Shown: in pieces, positions 47,814-59,712 of the stretch
How the letters are laid out: each line of letters starts with the position of its first letter
Numbering within the stretch: the stretch's first letter is position 1
Assembly (NCBI RefSeq): GCF_025370935.1
Contig: NC_133500.1
Coordinates: 11,424,236 to 11,488,235 of the forward strand
Source: Choristoneura fumiferana
Lineage: Eukaryota > Arthropoda > Insecta > Lepidoptera > Tortricidae
Direction: 5' to 3'
Length of the DNA: 64,000 nt
Made by a program: the position numbers and the translations under genes
Notes under the pieces: model-generated
What the model was told of the DNA's origin: nothing
Databases searched by the model: none
What the model saw: the letters and a program-made list of their open reading frames with translations, nothing else

Positions 47814-49715
47814 ATGGCTGGTGTTTTTGCTAACAATTATTCGTGCCGACCAAGTCCAGTAAAATACTTGCAAAAGATTTTGCACAGCAGTGTTTTTTGC
47901 ACTGTTTGTTTGGAAATAAGCGACGATTTGTTGCATTTGAATGATTCGATATTTAAAAGAGACTGGGAAGGCAATGCGCTACGTATAAGAGATGTTTTGA
48001 AAGAAATATTTGGTGTAAGTACTGTTTTGTTTTATTACACAAGGTATAATGAATTGTAAAGTCGTTTACATATTTCAGAGCAAAAGTAAAACCTAATATA
48101 TATATATATTAATGTTGTTTTCAGGGCTAAAATAAAATATTAATTAGCTGCATCATAGAATTATTCTTTTGGTCTCAACTACCCCTGTTCATCTTGAATA
48201 CTAATAAAAAAAATATTGTTGTCTTTTCAGTCTATTGACCTCCTCAGTGAGTACATCTGTGAGCCTTGCAAATCTGCAGCAGCTAGCAGCTACTCCTTCG
48301 TCAGCAGGGCCAAAAGAACTGCGGAAACTATCACAAAGTACCTCAGGCAACTGAACAAAGAAACTATAGATTTGACCTCTCGCATCATGTTAGATAATGA
48401 TTGGAAAAATGCTTTGATCGTATTAGAGGATCCCTCTTATAAGAAAACCGTAACAAGTAAATTGAAGAACCAAAGCTCGACACATATACATATCTGTGAT
48501 CTGTGTGGTAAAAGATTTCTCAGAAAGCATAACTTGGTCAAACATTTAAAACAACACAATGGTGTACAATTTTTGGAATGCCCGCATTGCGTGAGCAAAC
48601 CCTGCATGCATGAGAGGTATATACTGGCATTCAACAAGCAAATATTGCAAAAATTAGAGGTAACGAATTGTGTAGAATGTGACAAGGAAATACATACACT
48701 ACCAGACCTTATTGCACATGTAAATAAGAAACACTTGAATGTTGCATCTAATGTATGCAAACAATGCGGGACATCTTTCTATAAAGCAAGGGACTACAAA
48801 AAACACTTTGATAGTCACCACAATTTCAAACATGTGTGCAAGTCATGCTTCAGTAATTTCAGGACCGAGAAAGACGTGAATACTCATATGGAAACTTGTA
48901 AGAGTCATTTAAAGCTTAGTAGTAAGTTGCACATGTCAAGCCCTTTGAGTGGTTATCCCAAGAAGCAGATGAAACATAGCCTTGATCCCGGAAAAAGGGT
49001 GAAAAGAATACAAAAGACCTACAAATGTTCAATTTGTGACAAAGTCCTCAAAAAGCAGGTAGAGTTCCGCACTCATGTCAGAATGCATGAGAAGAAGCCG
49101 AATCAGTGTCTCTATTGCAACAAACAGTTTGCCACTAGACAAGAATATTTAACCCATATACAGACTGACGAACATCGGAAAAGCGTACCGTTTAACATGT
49201 ACAGGCATCAATGTCCACATTGTGACTATGGTGGCAATACTGCAGCAATGATCGAAGCACATGTCAACCGTATACATTTAAGCGTTAGACCATTTAAATG
49301 TGAACAGTGTCAAAAAACATACTTTGATGAGATACAGCTGAAAAAACATATGAAAATACATACAGGACAAGTTAAACTGAAAGTGTGTGATACTTGTGGT
49401 GCACACTTAGCAGGGCCAACGGCTTTAAAGAAACATAAAAGGATTCATACTGGTGAAAGACCCTATCCCTGCCCGTACTGTGATACTAAAACTACATGTT
49501 CTGATATGCTAAAGAATCACATAATGCGCAAACATATGGAAGCAACAATAAGTTGCCCTCTGTGCACTACTAAGTTTCACACTATGACAAACGCGCGGAA
49601 CCACGTGAAGAAGACGCATTGGAAGAGTAAAGAGAAGTTTGATTACACAAAGCTCAAGGGATTGGCGCCTAAAGATTATGACTTCTTTAGAGATAGAAGG
49701 AAAGCTCTCATGTAA
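47814..49715 (+). CDS. ZAD and C2H2 zinc-finger protein B
   Basis: Two exons: 47814-48014 (67 codons, donor GGT|GTAAGT) and 48231-49715 (acceptor CTTTTCAG|TCT), joined in phase 0, giving 561 aa. The ZAD cysteines are Cys29/Cys32 and Cys77/Cys80. About eleven C2H2 or C2HC fingers follow, plus a CPHCVSKPCMHE motif equivalent to that in protein A. Protein B lacks one of A's middle fingers. The reading frame is intact. ATG 47814 is chosen because it is the first ATG in the exon frame and lies outside the LTR; the frame upstream is open into the LTR but has no ATG. The start codon is only 19 bp beyond a retrotransposon target duplication, so its proximal promoter and 5'UTR are probably LTR-derived or displaced. 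Likely a nuclear DNA-binding regulator with unknown target. Confidence 0.9.
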
Positions 49716-49725
49716 CTAACATACA

Positions 49726-49731
49726 AATAAA
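49726..49731 (+). terminator. poly(A) signal of zinc-finger gene B
   Basis: AATAAA starts 11 bases after the stop codon (49713-49715), implying a very short 3'UTR. A second AATAAA near 49841 belongs to a non-LTR retrotransposon tail. Confidence 0.5.
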
Positions 49732-49754
49732 AAATACACTTCTACGAAAACACA

Positions 49755-49860
49755 CTTCTCTACCACTCAAAGGTTGACTGGCAGAGATCCCTTCAGGGAT
49801 AAGTCCGCCTTTGTACTTATGTATTTCCTTTTTGTACAATAAAAAGTATAAACAAACAAC
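49755..49860 (+). mobile_element. non-LTR retrotransposon tail beside gene B
   Basis: CAAAGGTTGACTGGCAGAGA...CCGCCTTTGTAC and AATAAAAAG; lies 40 bp past the stop of gene B. Confidence 0.6.
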
Positions 49861-50478
49861 AAGCGAAAATAACCCTTTAAGTTTTTATCTGCTATGGAAT
49901 GAACGCTTGTTTAAGGGGAAGGCTACCCATACCTACTATAAAGATCTGTCAATAATGATCCTTATCGATGGATTTCAATCTTAAATTTCTTTAACGTAAA
50001 TGCTGACATCAGTTAATATACGATTTTGAAGGTGGTAGAGCCTTACTGTAACCACTTGCTGGCTGCAGTACAAATGGGCCGGATCGACCAGGTTAGTATC
50101 ACACTCTCACAGAATACCGGCGTGAAATAGTAGTTTTGCTACTGTTTCGTTCGGTAAGTGGGAGGTCCAGAGGCTCAACTCACATTCACAACTTCACACG
50201 TTTTTCGGAGTCAAGGTTACCCTCAAGAATAAGCTGTTTCTTTATTTTTTATTGTTTTTATGTGGAAGCAATACATTTTCTAGGTCTACATTTGTCTTAA
50301 AAACGACACAAATGAGACCCTTAATTAATATATCTAAAAAAGGGAAATTTTGGACAGAGCCATATTTTTTTTAAAGAAACAACAAAGGGAAATTATTAAT
50401 TGCACATCAAATAAATAAACTTTATTCCCATCATAAATGTTGTACACCAATTAAATTATTTCAAAACAAATAAACTAA

Positions 50479-51164
50479 CAGCCTTATTCATAAAAATCCT
50501 TAATTGAGGTTTGATCGGTCTGTTACTTAGCAGACTGATTAAGCTTGTCAGACGGTTGTCAAGAAGTATGATTCATAAACGCTTGCTAGCAGTCTGCTAG
50601 TTGTTGAGCCGCTGATAGACTGATTAGACTCGTTATGTTGGCCACCTTGGCAAATCAAAGACAAAAAATGGCCTAATCGATAATTAAAAAAAAAAAGTTG
50701 ACAGCAGTGACAGCAAATTAGCAGGAAAAAAAATAAAAAGCGAGAAGTTTGTTTTCCCGCCATTTCCGATCCGCATGTTTATGTTGTGCAAAAAGCCATA
50801 ATTGTGTTAATCATCCTATTTTTTTTTCATACTTATTGTTAATTTATTGCTGCTAATTTAGAGGATTTTTAAATACAAATTCCTGAAAATATTTTTTCCT
50901 GGTTTTTTTTTAATCTTTGCGTAACTTCACCCTTCACTAAAATATCTTCGGTATGGTTTTTTGCTCTTGTCAAAGTCAGCTGTTCAAACTTGTGGCGGCC
51001 ATTTTGTGACTTAGCAGGGAGATAAAGGAGGGTCTACGGTCCGCTAACTTTAGCAGAGCCTTGATCGACTGATTAGCGCTAACAGACGTTTATGAATCAT
51101 GTTTTTTAGCATCGGGCCTTCAAGGAGCCTTCAAGGAGGCTCTAACTTTTTATGAATAAGGCTG
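50479..51164. mobile_element. PIF/Harbinger-type non-autonomous element
   Basis: 686 bp, ends CAGCCTTATTCATAAAAA and TTTTTATGAATAAGGCTG, flanked by TAA (50476-50478, 51165-51167). Subterminal repeats around ATGATTCATAAACG also pair. No transposase reading frame. Confidence 0.85.
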
Positions 51165-51339
51165 TAAATGTTTAGCAAAACTAGTACCTACTGCAGATAA
51201 TTCGAAAATATACCTACATCAATCTACAATATACAAAAATACTACAATCACATCAAAAATACTGACTGCACAGCAAAAAATACTGACTGCATAGCAAATA
51301 GAGCGTGCGTGGATAATACTCATTCTCATAGCAAAATAA

Positions 51340-51450
51340 CGGGTACGACGACGAGCGGAGCGAGGAGGAGCATTAGGTACAAATGCGACCACAACGCGCG
51401 AGCCGAGCGAGCGAAGCGAGCGCGCCGCGGCAGCGGCCGGAGAAGCGCCA
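51340..51450. repeat. CpG-rich GAGCGAGCGAAGCGAGCG tract
   Basis: Low-complexity GC-rich island in AT-rich DNA; the minus open frame over it shows no domain. Probably part of a dispersed repeat. Confidence 0.4.
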
Positions 51451-52808
51451 GAACCTAATTTATTTGAAATGCGTTTCATTTATGTAAACACGTAAACTGC
51501 TGTGCGTTATATGAAAATAGAAGCTAGATTTAAATAAAAAAGAGTTACAAGGTATGATGTGCGTTAGTCATTATTAGCTGTGCAATAATAAAAATGCTTT
51601 ACTTTAAGATAAGTTCGCCACGAATATAAGTTGCGGTTTATTACGTAATATTTTGAGTGAAGTATTTTGCTGTGCAATCAGTAATTTTGATGTGAATTCG
51701 GATTTTTTTTTTGGATAAAAAAAGGACTTTTTTGATGTGCGTTTAAATACTACCCTTTTTTAAACAGATAATAAAACTCCAGTATGTATACGTCATCACT
51801 TTTATTTAATTATGGTTCAATATGCTAATACATATGTATATAAATATGTAGCGTACAGAGATACAGACAATTATGGCTGGTTAATGTAAATTTAAATCAT
51901 TCCTTCTACACCATCTCACTTGAAATGAATAAAAACAAGAAAAAATAGCTTGCTTGGCCAAAAATATGTGATGCCTCAATAAAGCACCGTTCCTTTTTTT
52001 ACATGACAATCATGGAAATTAGTTCCTAATTGCATCGGGGGATTCTCATATTTTTCAGTTAATACTTTGTATATTAACGAAAATTTACAATGAAATTGCT
52101 TATTTTTAATTCACCTCGGCCACTAAATGACATGCCTTTTGCACCTTGTGACAGTTATAATGATTTGAAATATTGCTGAACAAACACGGGTTTATACCTA
52201 GCCAGTTGGTGATTTCGATCAGGTAGTCAGTATGACAAGGTTGCACGTTCCGATTTCAAATACAAAAAATAATCTACTTACTACATAAATAAGTTAATAA
52301 AACTATGGCTTTAATAATAAGTGAAACTGAAATCAAAAAGACATGGACCCTTTTTTCAATGAGTTGTCTGCATTCGACTCAAGTTTAACATCTCTAAAAA
52401 CAGCTGAATTGATTGAAAGGAAAACCATACTAGTATACGATTATACTAGTTTTCGATTGAAAAAAAATCGCATTAAAATCAATCCATCCGTTTAAGAGTT
52501 ACGATGCCCTAGACAGACACACTGACAAAGCAGCCAAACTCATAGTCTTAACACCGCACTGTTTGCCCTTTGAAACGAGACAGGTACCTACCATGTCATA
52601 TTGAATCATCAAATTATAATTTTAGGCTTTAAAGCTCACGAATTGATTATTATATTTGTACAATTTTTATTTAACTTAGTCGATTTTTAACAATCTCGCA
52701 CCAAGCACCAAATTGGGTATGTCAGAGCGAGCAACAAATAAATAGCCTAGTATGACTCTTAACAGACGCATTTTGACAGTTGGACCCACAATGTGACAGC
52801 CGCTTAAG
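51451..52808. other. gene-free AT-rich stretch
   Basis: No gene seen. A diverged minus copy of the 778-1017 repeat lies near 52380-52560. Confidence 0.5.
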
Positions 52809-52816
52809 CTCTAGAA

Positions 52817-52991
52817 CATGGGTGGCCAACCGCTCGATCGCGACTATTAGTCCAGTCGATCATGGCAAGGCAAAAAATATAAATACGTTGAATAGACTGC
52901 GCAACGTAATCACCAATGAAGTATGTAATCGGTAGATCGCATAGCGTCAGTAAACAGTAGATCTTGGGTCTAATCAAGTCTGCCACCCCTG
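52817..52991. mobile_element. hAT-type non-autonomous element
   Basis: 175 bp; ends CATGGGTGGCCAACC and CTGCCACCCCTG, flanks CTCTAGAA (52809-52816) and CTTTAGAA (52992-52999), one mismatch. Confidence 0.75.
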
Positions 52992-53161
52992 CTTTAGAAC
53001 TATCCCAATCTACACGATTGGGTCAAATTCAATTTTGAAAATTGCCAAAAGACTACGAAATCCCCTCCCAACCGCATAGAAGGGATTTAGAAAGAGCCTT
53101 ATCACACTTACTTTTTGCGAGTTGAAATCGAGGCGAGCGCGCAGCGCTGTCGTCGCGATAA

Positions 53162-53517
53162 GGTGCGGCCGCATGCTAGTCGCTCGACGCTCGTTTCCAG
53201 CGATAAATCTGGTCACAGGTTTGAACTTCTCGCGACTCAAAAAAGCAGCCAAGTCGCCGCGTCGAACAGCAGCGTCAAGATGGTTGCTTGCAGGAATGAT
53301 CTTGGTATTGGAAGCTGATTTCTTAACCTCCTTTAGTGGCAGTCGTGGTAGTGGTACAAATAAAATAAATTTGAATGCAAAAAAAAATGTTTTTCCGAAA
53401 CTGAAGAGGTTTTTTTTTTCAGCGATAAAACTCAACATTTTCAGCTTTATCGCTATATGTCGCGTGACCAGATTTGACGCTGGAAACGAGCGTCGAGCGA
53501 CTGCATGTGGCCGCGCC
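53162..53517 (+). mobile_element. non-autonomous DNA transposon, uninterrupted copy
   Basis: About 55-bp inverted ends (GGTGCGGCCGCATG..., ...CATGTGGCCGCGCC) enclose a region matching 40312-40841 without its nested insert. I could not settle a target duplication, so superfamily is open. Confidence 0.75.
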
Positions 53518-53944
53518 TATAGAGAGTGTACAATATGGCGTTTTTGGCGCTATACGCAGCTAACTCGCAAATCGTAAGTGCGAAACCAGCATGTCATTGT
53601 GCTTCCAACTTAACTTTAGCCACACAAAACGAATAGCAACAAAAACCAGACAAAGTCCGACAAATAGCGAACTAGCCAAATATAATTTTATACAAAATTG
53701 ATTTCGTAATAATTGTATACATTAAACCGTGTCGCCGTCACTCAAAGTGACTTGTTTGATTATTTTAATCAACAAAAAGCACAAGCCGAACAAGAGCTGG
53801 CCCTATACCACGAAGTGCAAAACTCGAACTTCGTATGTTGCCGTCTCGCTGACGCTTACGTCATTTAATACGCCAGAAAGGCCAGATTATCGAGGGGACC
53901 GTGTAGCATATTTGCGTCAGCTGTAGCGGTTGTCAATTTTTTTA

Positions 53945-54185
53945 ACCCCCGACGCAAATAGAGGGGTGTTATAAGTTTGACCGCTATATGCGTGTCTGTC
54001 TGTCTGTGGCACCGTAGCTCCTAAACGGGTGGACCGATTCGAATGCGGTTTTTTTATTGGGAAGCAGGTTTTCTAGCGATGATTCTTAGACATGTTTTAT
54101 CAAAATCAGTTCAGCAGTTTTTGAGATATTGAACTTTGAAGTAACAAAGTCGGGGGTTTTCCAACTTTTTGATGGTTAGGTTATA
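53945..54185 (+). repeat. dispersed repeat, 778-1017 family
   Basis: CCCCCGACGCAAATAGAGGG to TTTTTGATGGTTAGG; strong match to 778-1017. Confidence 0.7.
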
Positions 54186-55360
54186 TGAAGCTCAGGTATT
54201 GTTGTAACATATGTCCACTACCAACAGATGGTAAATATTTAAAATAATCAAACAGTCACTCTTAAAACTAAACTATTTACAGATTTAGAAAAGCTATTTA
54301 ATAAATACATTGTTCGTGTGAAAGTTGTTAGTAAAAACATTATCAAGCTCAATTTAAAATTTGGTAGGTTATTTCTCCTCATACTTGCAATTTATTTTTT
54401 TAATTATATTTAATAATCTTCCTCTATTCTATAATATTAAATTAAATCTTCTACTCGAGATTCCGAGATCAAAAATCAAAACTACCTAAATTACTGCTGA
54501 AAAAAAGATTAAAAAATAATTTTCATTAATGACTTTATTCTTCAAATTTAAGTGGGGCTAAAAAAGAATGTATAATAAAATAACCCTTTAAAAACAAAAA
54601 AAAAAACGAAATCAGTTCTCAAATCTTAAAAAAATACAACCGAATCAAGACCGTTCTTTGTTTAAAGTCGGTTAAAAAAAGTCTTTATAAACATCGTTCG
54701 CACGAACACGCGAAGCCCGCAGCGACGAGCTATTGCTTTCTCACTCGTACGCAACGCGACCACACCACAGCACTGCCGGGGCAGCAAAATATATGGCACC
54801 GTTTTTACATGGTCATAGTGCTTTTATGACCGAAAGAGATCGAGTACATCGTTTGTAGCATGAACGACGGTTATGCCAAACCTTCGAAAAATACGGTATT
54901 TGACAACTCCTGATTTTGCCGTATCTTAATATTATTATGAAAATATAGATATACAGATAGTGTTTAGTGAAGAGAAAATTTAGATCGGTTGAAAATTGGA
55001 TTTATAGTGATTTTTTGAAAAATCTATATACCTGTCTCTGTCTCAAACGCTTTTCTCTATGCAGCAAGTATGGCGGTACTGGCGTGTGACGTCACATGCC
55101 AGTATGTCTTTCTCCGTCTAATATTGAATTTCAAACCTTTATAACTTTGTTATTTGTAAAGATAGCTTAAAAATTGTTTCTCTATTCGATAACAGGCATT
55201 GTGTAGTTTTAATTTATAAAAAGTATACAAAATAGTCAAATACCGTATTGCAAAACCGTCCGGCGAAATATTCTGGTCGAATTTTAAGAACGCCTTCGAT
55301 TTGCTCGCCCGAACAGTGCCACCGTGGTGTATAGTGGAAGAAACTGTATCACGTACCAGA
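54186..55360. other. gene-free stretch
   Basis: AT-rich. The segment near 55075-55130 (GACGTCACATGCC...TCTTTCTCCGTCTAA) matches 9605-9665, so it is a dispersed repeat. Confidence 0.5.
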
Positions 55361-55982
55361 ACGGCTACTACGAAACTCGAAAATCGAAGTTCGTGTCGTT
55401 CCGTCCCTCTGACGCTTATACTATTTAATACGAGAGTGAGAGGGAAAGCACTATACGAACTTCGATTTTCGAATTTCAGAGTAGGCTGTCAGGGTGGAAT
55501 CTTTTCGTTGCAAATTATGTACGGTCAAATATATGTACTTAGGTTACCAAGACGTCAAAAATATCCATAAACCTTTATACCTCTAACCATAAGGTCGATA
55601 TATTATTATTGACGCTATGGCTGTATAGATATCTATGCCCTCGATTGTACATTTCAAACATCCACCGAAAATAAATTGTGAAATTGACTGAAAAGACTCC
55701 ACTCTCACGTTCCTCAACTGCAAAAGCCCGTGCGTTCACGAACCAATACAATTGCACAGACAGTGACGGAGTCACGACGCCCGATAGCACCTAACTTTAC
55801 CAATGTATTTACTTCAAAAGCGTAAACTATAAATTATTGTGTCAAAAACAGTCTGATATCGTATATAGGTACAAAGAAAGAAAGGAAACGTTTATACAGG
55901 GTGTCAGCCGTGCAGCTTTCAGTTTAAAATGTATTATAATAACAAATTATGCAACGGGAACGTTCGCGGGCGTTCATTAGGG

Positions 55983-56139
55983 CCAGTACAGACGGACTGC
56001 AAACTGCAACGTGACTGCAACTATTGACTGCATATACATTTCGATTGCAGTTTGCGTGCAGTTTTGCTAACTACGCTGTATGGGCAGTCGGCTGGCAGTT
56101 ACGTTGCAGTTCGAATGCAGTTCATCTATACTGGCTCTT
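55983..56139. mobile_element. PIF/Harbinger-like foldback (ACTGCAACTG-rich)
   Basis: Ends GGGCCAGTAC and TACTGGCTCT flanked by TTA and TAA. Dense in GCAGTTTGC-type motifs. A partial relative lies at 59574-59712. Confidence 0.6.
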
Positions 56140-56144
56140 AAGTA

Positions 56145-57675
56145 CAGTCACGTCTAAAAATATGTATACAAAAACAAGGTTGCATAAATATGTAGTCATA
56201 CATTGTATCAAAAATATTTATCTATTACTGACACCAAAAAATTGTATTCATTAAACTTTTTCAGTATTATGTAATCACAAAATGCTTCAGAAAGTTGCAT
56301 ACTTTAATAAATTCCATTTAAATGTATCCACCTCGTAGGCAAAAATAAGTATACATGAATGGGTTCCATATACATATAACCACACCAATTTGGCAAATAT
56401 TTGTATATGCCGTTTGATTCATAAATATGTAAACACGATTTGATATTTTGATTCAGTTTGAAGAATTACTGTTTTGTTAAGATTACATGTCTGTCTCTTT
56501 CGTAACCTGCATGCGGGCAGGGACATACATACTACGAATCCATACTCCATTAAAATAATATTATATACTGGTGACCCGTTCCGGCACAACACGGTTACGG
56601 TATACATAGACACCGTGAATCACACTATTTATTTGTGAAAACCGCATCAAAATCCGTTGCGTAGTTTGAAAGATCTAAGCGTACAGACAAAAAAAGCGAC
56701 TTTGTTTTATACTATGGAGTGATGAATTGAAAGTAACTCTGTCTGTTCCGGTATCACGTCGAAACCGACTGGTTTCGACTGTCAAGGGGCTGAACATAGG
56801 GTACTTAGTTTTTATCTCCAAAAGCAACCCTTAAGGGGAGAAAATGGGGGATGAACTGACTGGAGTGAGCTGGATGAAATTTGGTACGGATATATTTAAT
56901 TTTTTATACACCATCAAGATCACCAAATACTTGGAAACGTCCAGAGTGGTCATTAATATCGACTAAGCCAAAGCGATCAAGTTGTTCCACTGAGGACAGA
57001 TCCACTGAAGCATCTATAATTTGCAATCTTTAATCATTGCTTCACGTCGATATTCTGTGAGAGTGTGGTACTACCCCGGTCGAGCCCGCCCATTCGTACT
57101 GCAAACCAAGAACTGGCTACAGTGCGGCTCTACCACTAACAATTAACAATATAATTAAAATCAAAACAAAAAAATGCTTAGTGCACCTTTCTGAGAATGA
57201 CCCTAAACTGAAATACTCAATATTTACAAGTCAATTCAATCTAAGGACTGTCAAGTGCGTCATAGAATAATCGTGAGATAGACGTATGCAGTGACAAGTC
57301 CGCACTGTTTTCGTGAATTGTCAAATCAGTTAAATATACAACTTACGATTCTATGCCAGTCAGACAAGGTTTGTTGTTGCAGTCTGGATACATATTTATG
57401 AATCAAACGGCGTATACAAATATTTGCCAAATTGGTGTGGTTATATGTATATGGAACCCATTCATGTATACTTATTTTTGCCTACGAGGTGGATACATTT
57501 TAATGGAATTTATTTAAGTATGCAACTTTCTGAAGCATTTTGTGATTACATAATACTGAAACAGTTTAATGAATACAATTTTTTGGTGTCAGTAATAGAT
57601 ACATATTTATGATGAAAATGTGTGGCTACATATTTTTCAAATTTTTGTGTGTATACATACTTTTAGACGTGACTG
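56145..57675. mobile_element. Tc1/mariner-type element with ~290-bp inverted arms
   Basis: Ends CAGTCACGTCTAAAA and TTTTAGACGTGACTG, flanked by TA. Arms 56145-56432 and 57389-57675 are near identical. The ~950-bp centre has no transposase; a piece of it (57055-57135) recurs inverted near 50036-50118. CAGT ends with TA flanks fit Tc1/mariner. Confidence 0.8.
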
Positions 57676-57792
57676 TACGTGAAGCGATTTTGTTTTTTTA
57701 TCGATTCGTTCGAAGATCAAAATGTGAAAGTGTTTTATATGTTTTACATAATTTCTCGCAATTATACATAGACTAGCTGGATTCGTCTAGAC

Positions 57793-58253
57793 CAGTGATT
57801 CCCAAAGTGGTCCAGGTGGACCCCCAGGGTCCACGGAGACTTCCTGGGGGTCTACGTAGGCGTGAACAAAAAATGGGGGTCCATAAGATGTTAATGGGGT
57901 CCACGAAATTTATCTGCTTTTGATAGTAAAGAGCAAAAATGTAAGCATAGTTTTTATAAGGGCCTACCTACATTGTTTTAAGTACCTAACTAAGCAGATA
58001 ATATTTTAATAAGGCAAGCGACTGTTACTTGTCCAAACTTGCGTATTCGATATTACGTAAAATTTCGTGTACATGTACAGACTTGCAAAGCGCTATCCGC
58101 CCGACAATGCTTAATGCTTGTACAGACACGGCGACACAATTTTTATTTTTTGGCGACTTTAAGAATGTGGTAGAAATGTAGCAGCAGGGGGTCTACCGAA
58201 ACCAGTAAAATTTTGAAAGTGGTCCACGAGAAAAATAAGTTTGGGAACTACTG
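57793..58253. mobile_element. hAT-type non-autonomous element
   Basis: 461 bp; ends CAGTGATTCCCAAAGTGG and TTTGGGAACTACTG with perfect 8-bp flanks GTCTAGAC (57785-57792, 58254-58261). Confidence 0.9.
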
Positions 58254-58261
58254 GTCTAGAC

Positions 58262-59139
58262 AATCACCTCACGTAAATAACGCCCTCTTTACTACACGAT
58301 GGGGTAATTTTAACCTTTTTAAATCTGGTAAAAAAAGCTACATTAATGTTAAAATTTCGATAAAAATACGACCTAAAATGTTGCAGATTGTATGTTATTT
58401 TACATGACCCGACGGGAATACGAACAAACATACAATCTGATTTAGGACTCCTCAATAATGTTAAATTTTCTCGAGTAGGTAAGAATTTTATACAAATTTA
58501 TTACATTTTTATGAGCCCGAATACAGATTAAAAAGGTAAAATTACCACGCTACACAATATAGAAAAACAGCCCATTTTATTTCATAACTAAACAGATCTA
58601 CGTGGTTCCATAAATAATCTAAATATCTAGTTAAAAAGTTAAGTTTCCACGAAAATATTGAGTTTTAATTCTAATAGGACGTATGTTCGTACCTAAATAG
58701 TAACTATTACACAAGATTGTTTCATTTCATTACCAGTACCAGTGCAATTTAGACTGTATGTCGTGTAAGCTACATGTGCTTTGTCTTCGCTAATTCATAG
58801 TTATGTATTATAGTAAAGTATAGCATAGTATAATAGTGCCAGCTCTATATTCTTGGAAATTAATTTAGGCCAAAAATAAAATCTTTGCAAAGCCTCGATC
58901 CACCAATAAATTATCACTTTTAACTAAAATAATATTTACATTCAAAAAACTGATCGTTACAAAAACTATCTAAAAAAATAAAAAAAACGCCTCAGCGCTC
59001 GGTTATCTATGGCAAATTGTACTTATTTATCACCTTTAAAACTGGGTTAGGAAATGATTTAAATAACTTAATACATTAGGTTAGTATTTGATAGATTGTT
59101 AAAAAGGGTTCCCCTTTTAAAAAGGAATTATAGCATTCC
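58262..59139. other. gene-free AT-rich stretch
   Basis: No gene or clear repeat seen; the short frames on both strands near 58213-58455 lack any motif. Confidence 0.5.
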
Positions 59140-59566
59140 AATGAGGGCTATCGTTTTTTGTCTCACTAGATGGCGCACTGTTGCGTGAGGTTTTTATGTA
59201 TGGCTTTCAAAGTCTGTTATTACAGGCGTGAAAACAAAGTTTAGATTAAAATCATATTTAATACACCTTAAAACCGTACCATAAAAATATCGAGCATGCC
59301 ACAGTGTTCCATAGTCCCCGTTTTGTTCTGAAAAAAGGGAGGACAAAGGTTTCCGAAAGACAAAACTGTCTCAAAATACAGACATTCATTGCCCCGGAAC
59401 GCATATTTGCCATATATAATTTCAGATATTGCAAATTATTCACAAAATGATTGTAATTATAAATAAACACGCGTAGCTCACCCAAAAACTATGAGATTTG
59501 ACATTTCGGAGACCTCACGCTACACTAGCGCCTCTAGTGGCGAATTCATACGCGATAGCCCTCATT
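59140..59566 (-). mobile_element. 427-bp inverted-repeat transposon, copy 3
   Basis: Minus-strand copy of 23609-24034, with ends AATGAGGGCTATCG and GCGATAGCCCTCATT. Confidence 0.8.
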
Positions 59567-59712
59567 GCACAATAACTGCAGTGGAACTGCTAACTGCCCA
59601 TACATTTTCCATTGCAGTCGACAAAACTGCACGCAAACTGCACACTAGCTGCGATTGAAATATATGTGCAGTCGGCAGTTGCAGATAGAATGCAGTCTGT
59701 CTGAAACAGCCC

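Noticed and set aside
48437..48760. Antisense 107-codon frame over gene B
   Set aside because: Shadow of the zinc-finger coding sequence.
51219..51479. GC-rich minus frame at 51219-51479
   Set aside because: Composition is driven by a GAGCGAGCG repeat; no domain or splice support.
56024..57612. Short open frames within the Tc1-type element
   Set aside because: Located in inverted arms, no transposase motif (no DDE/D signature).
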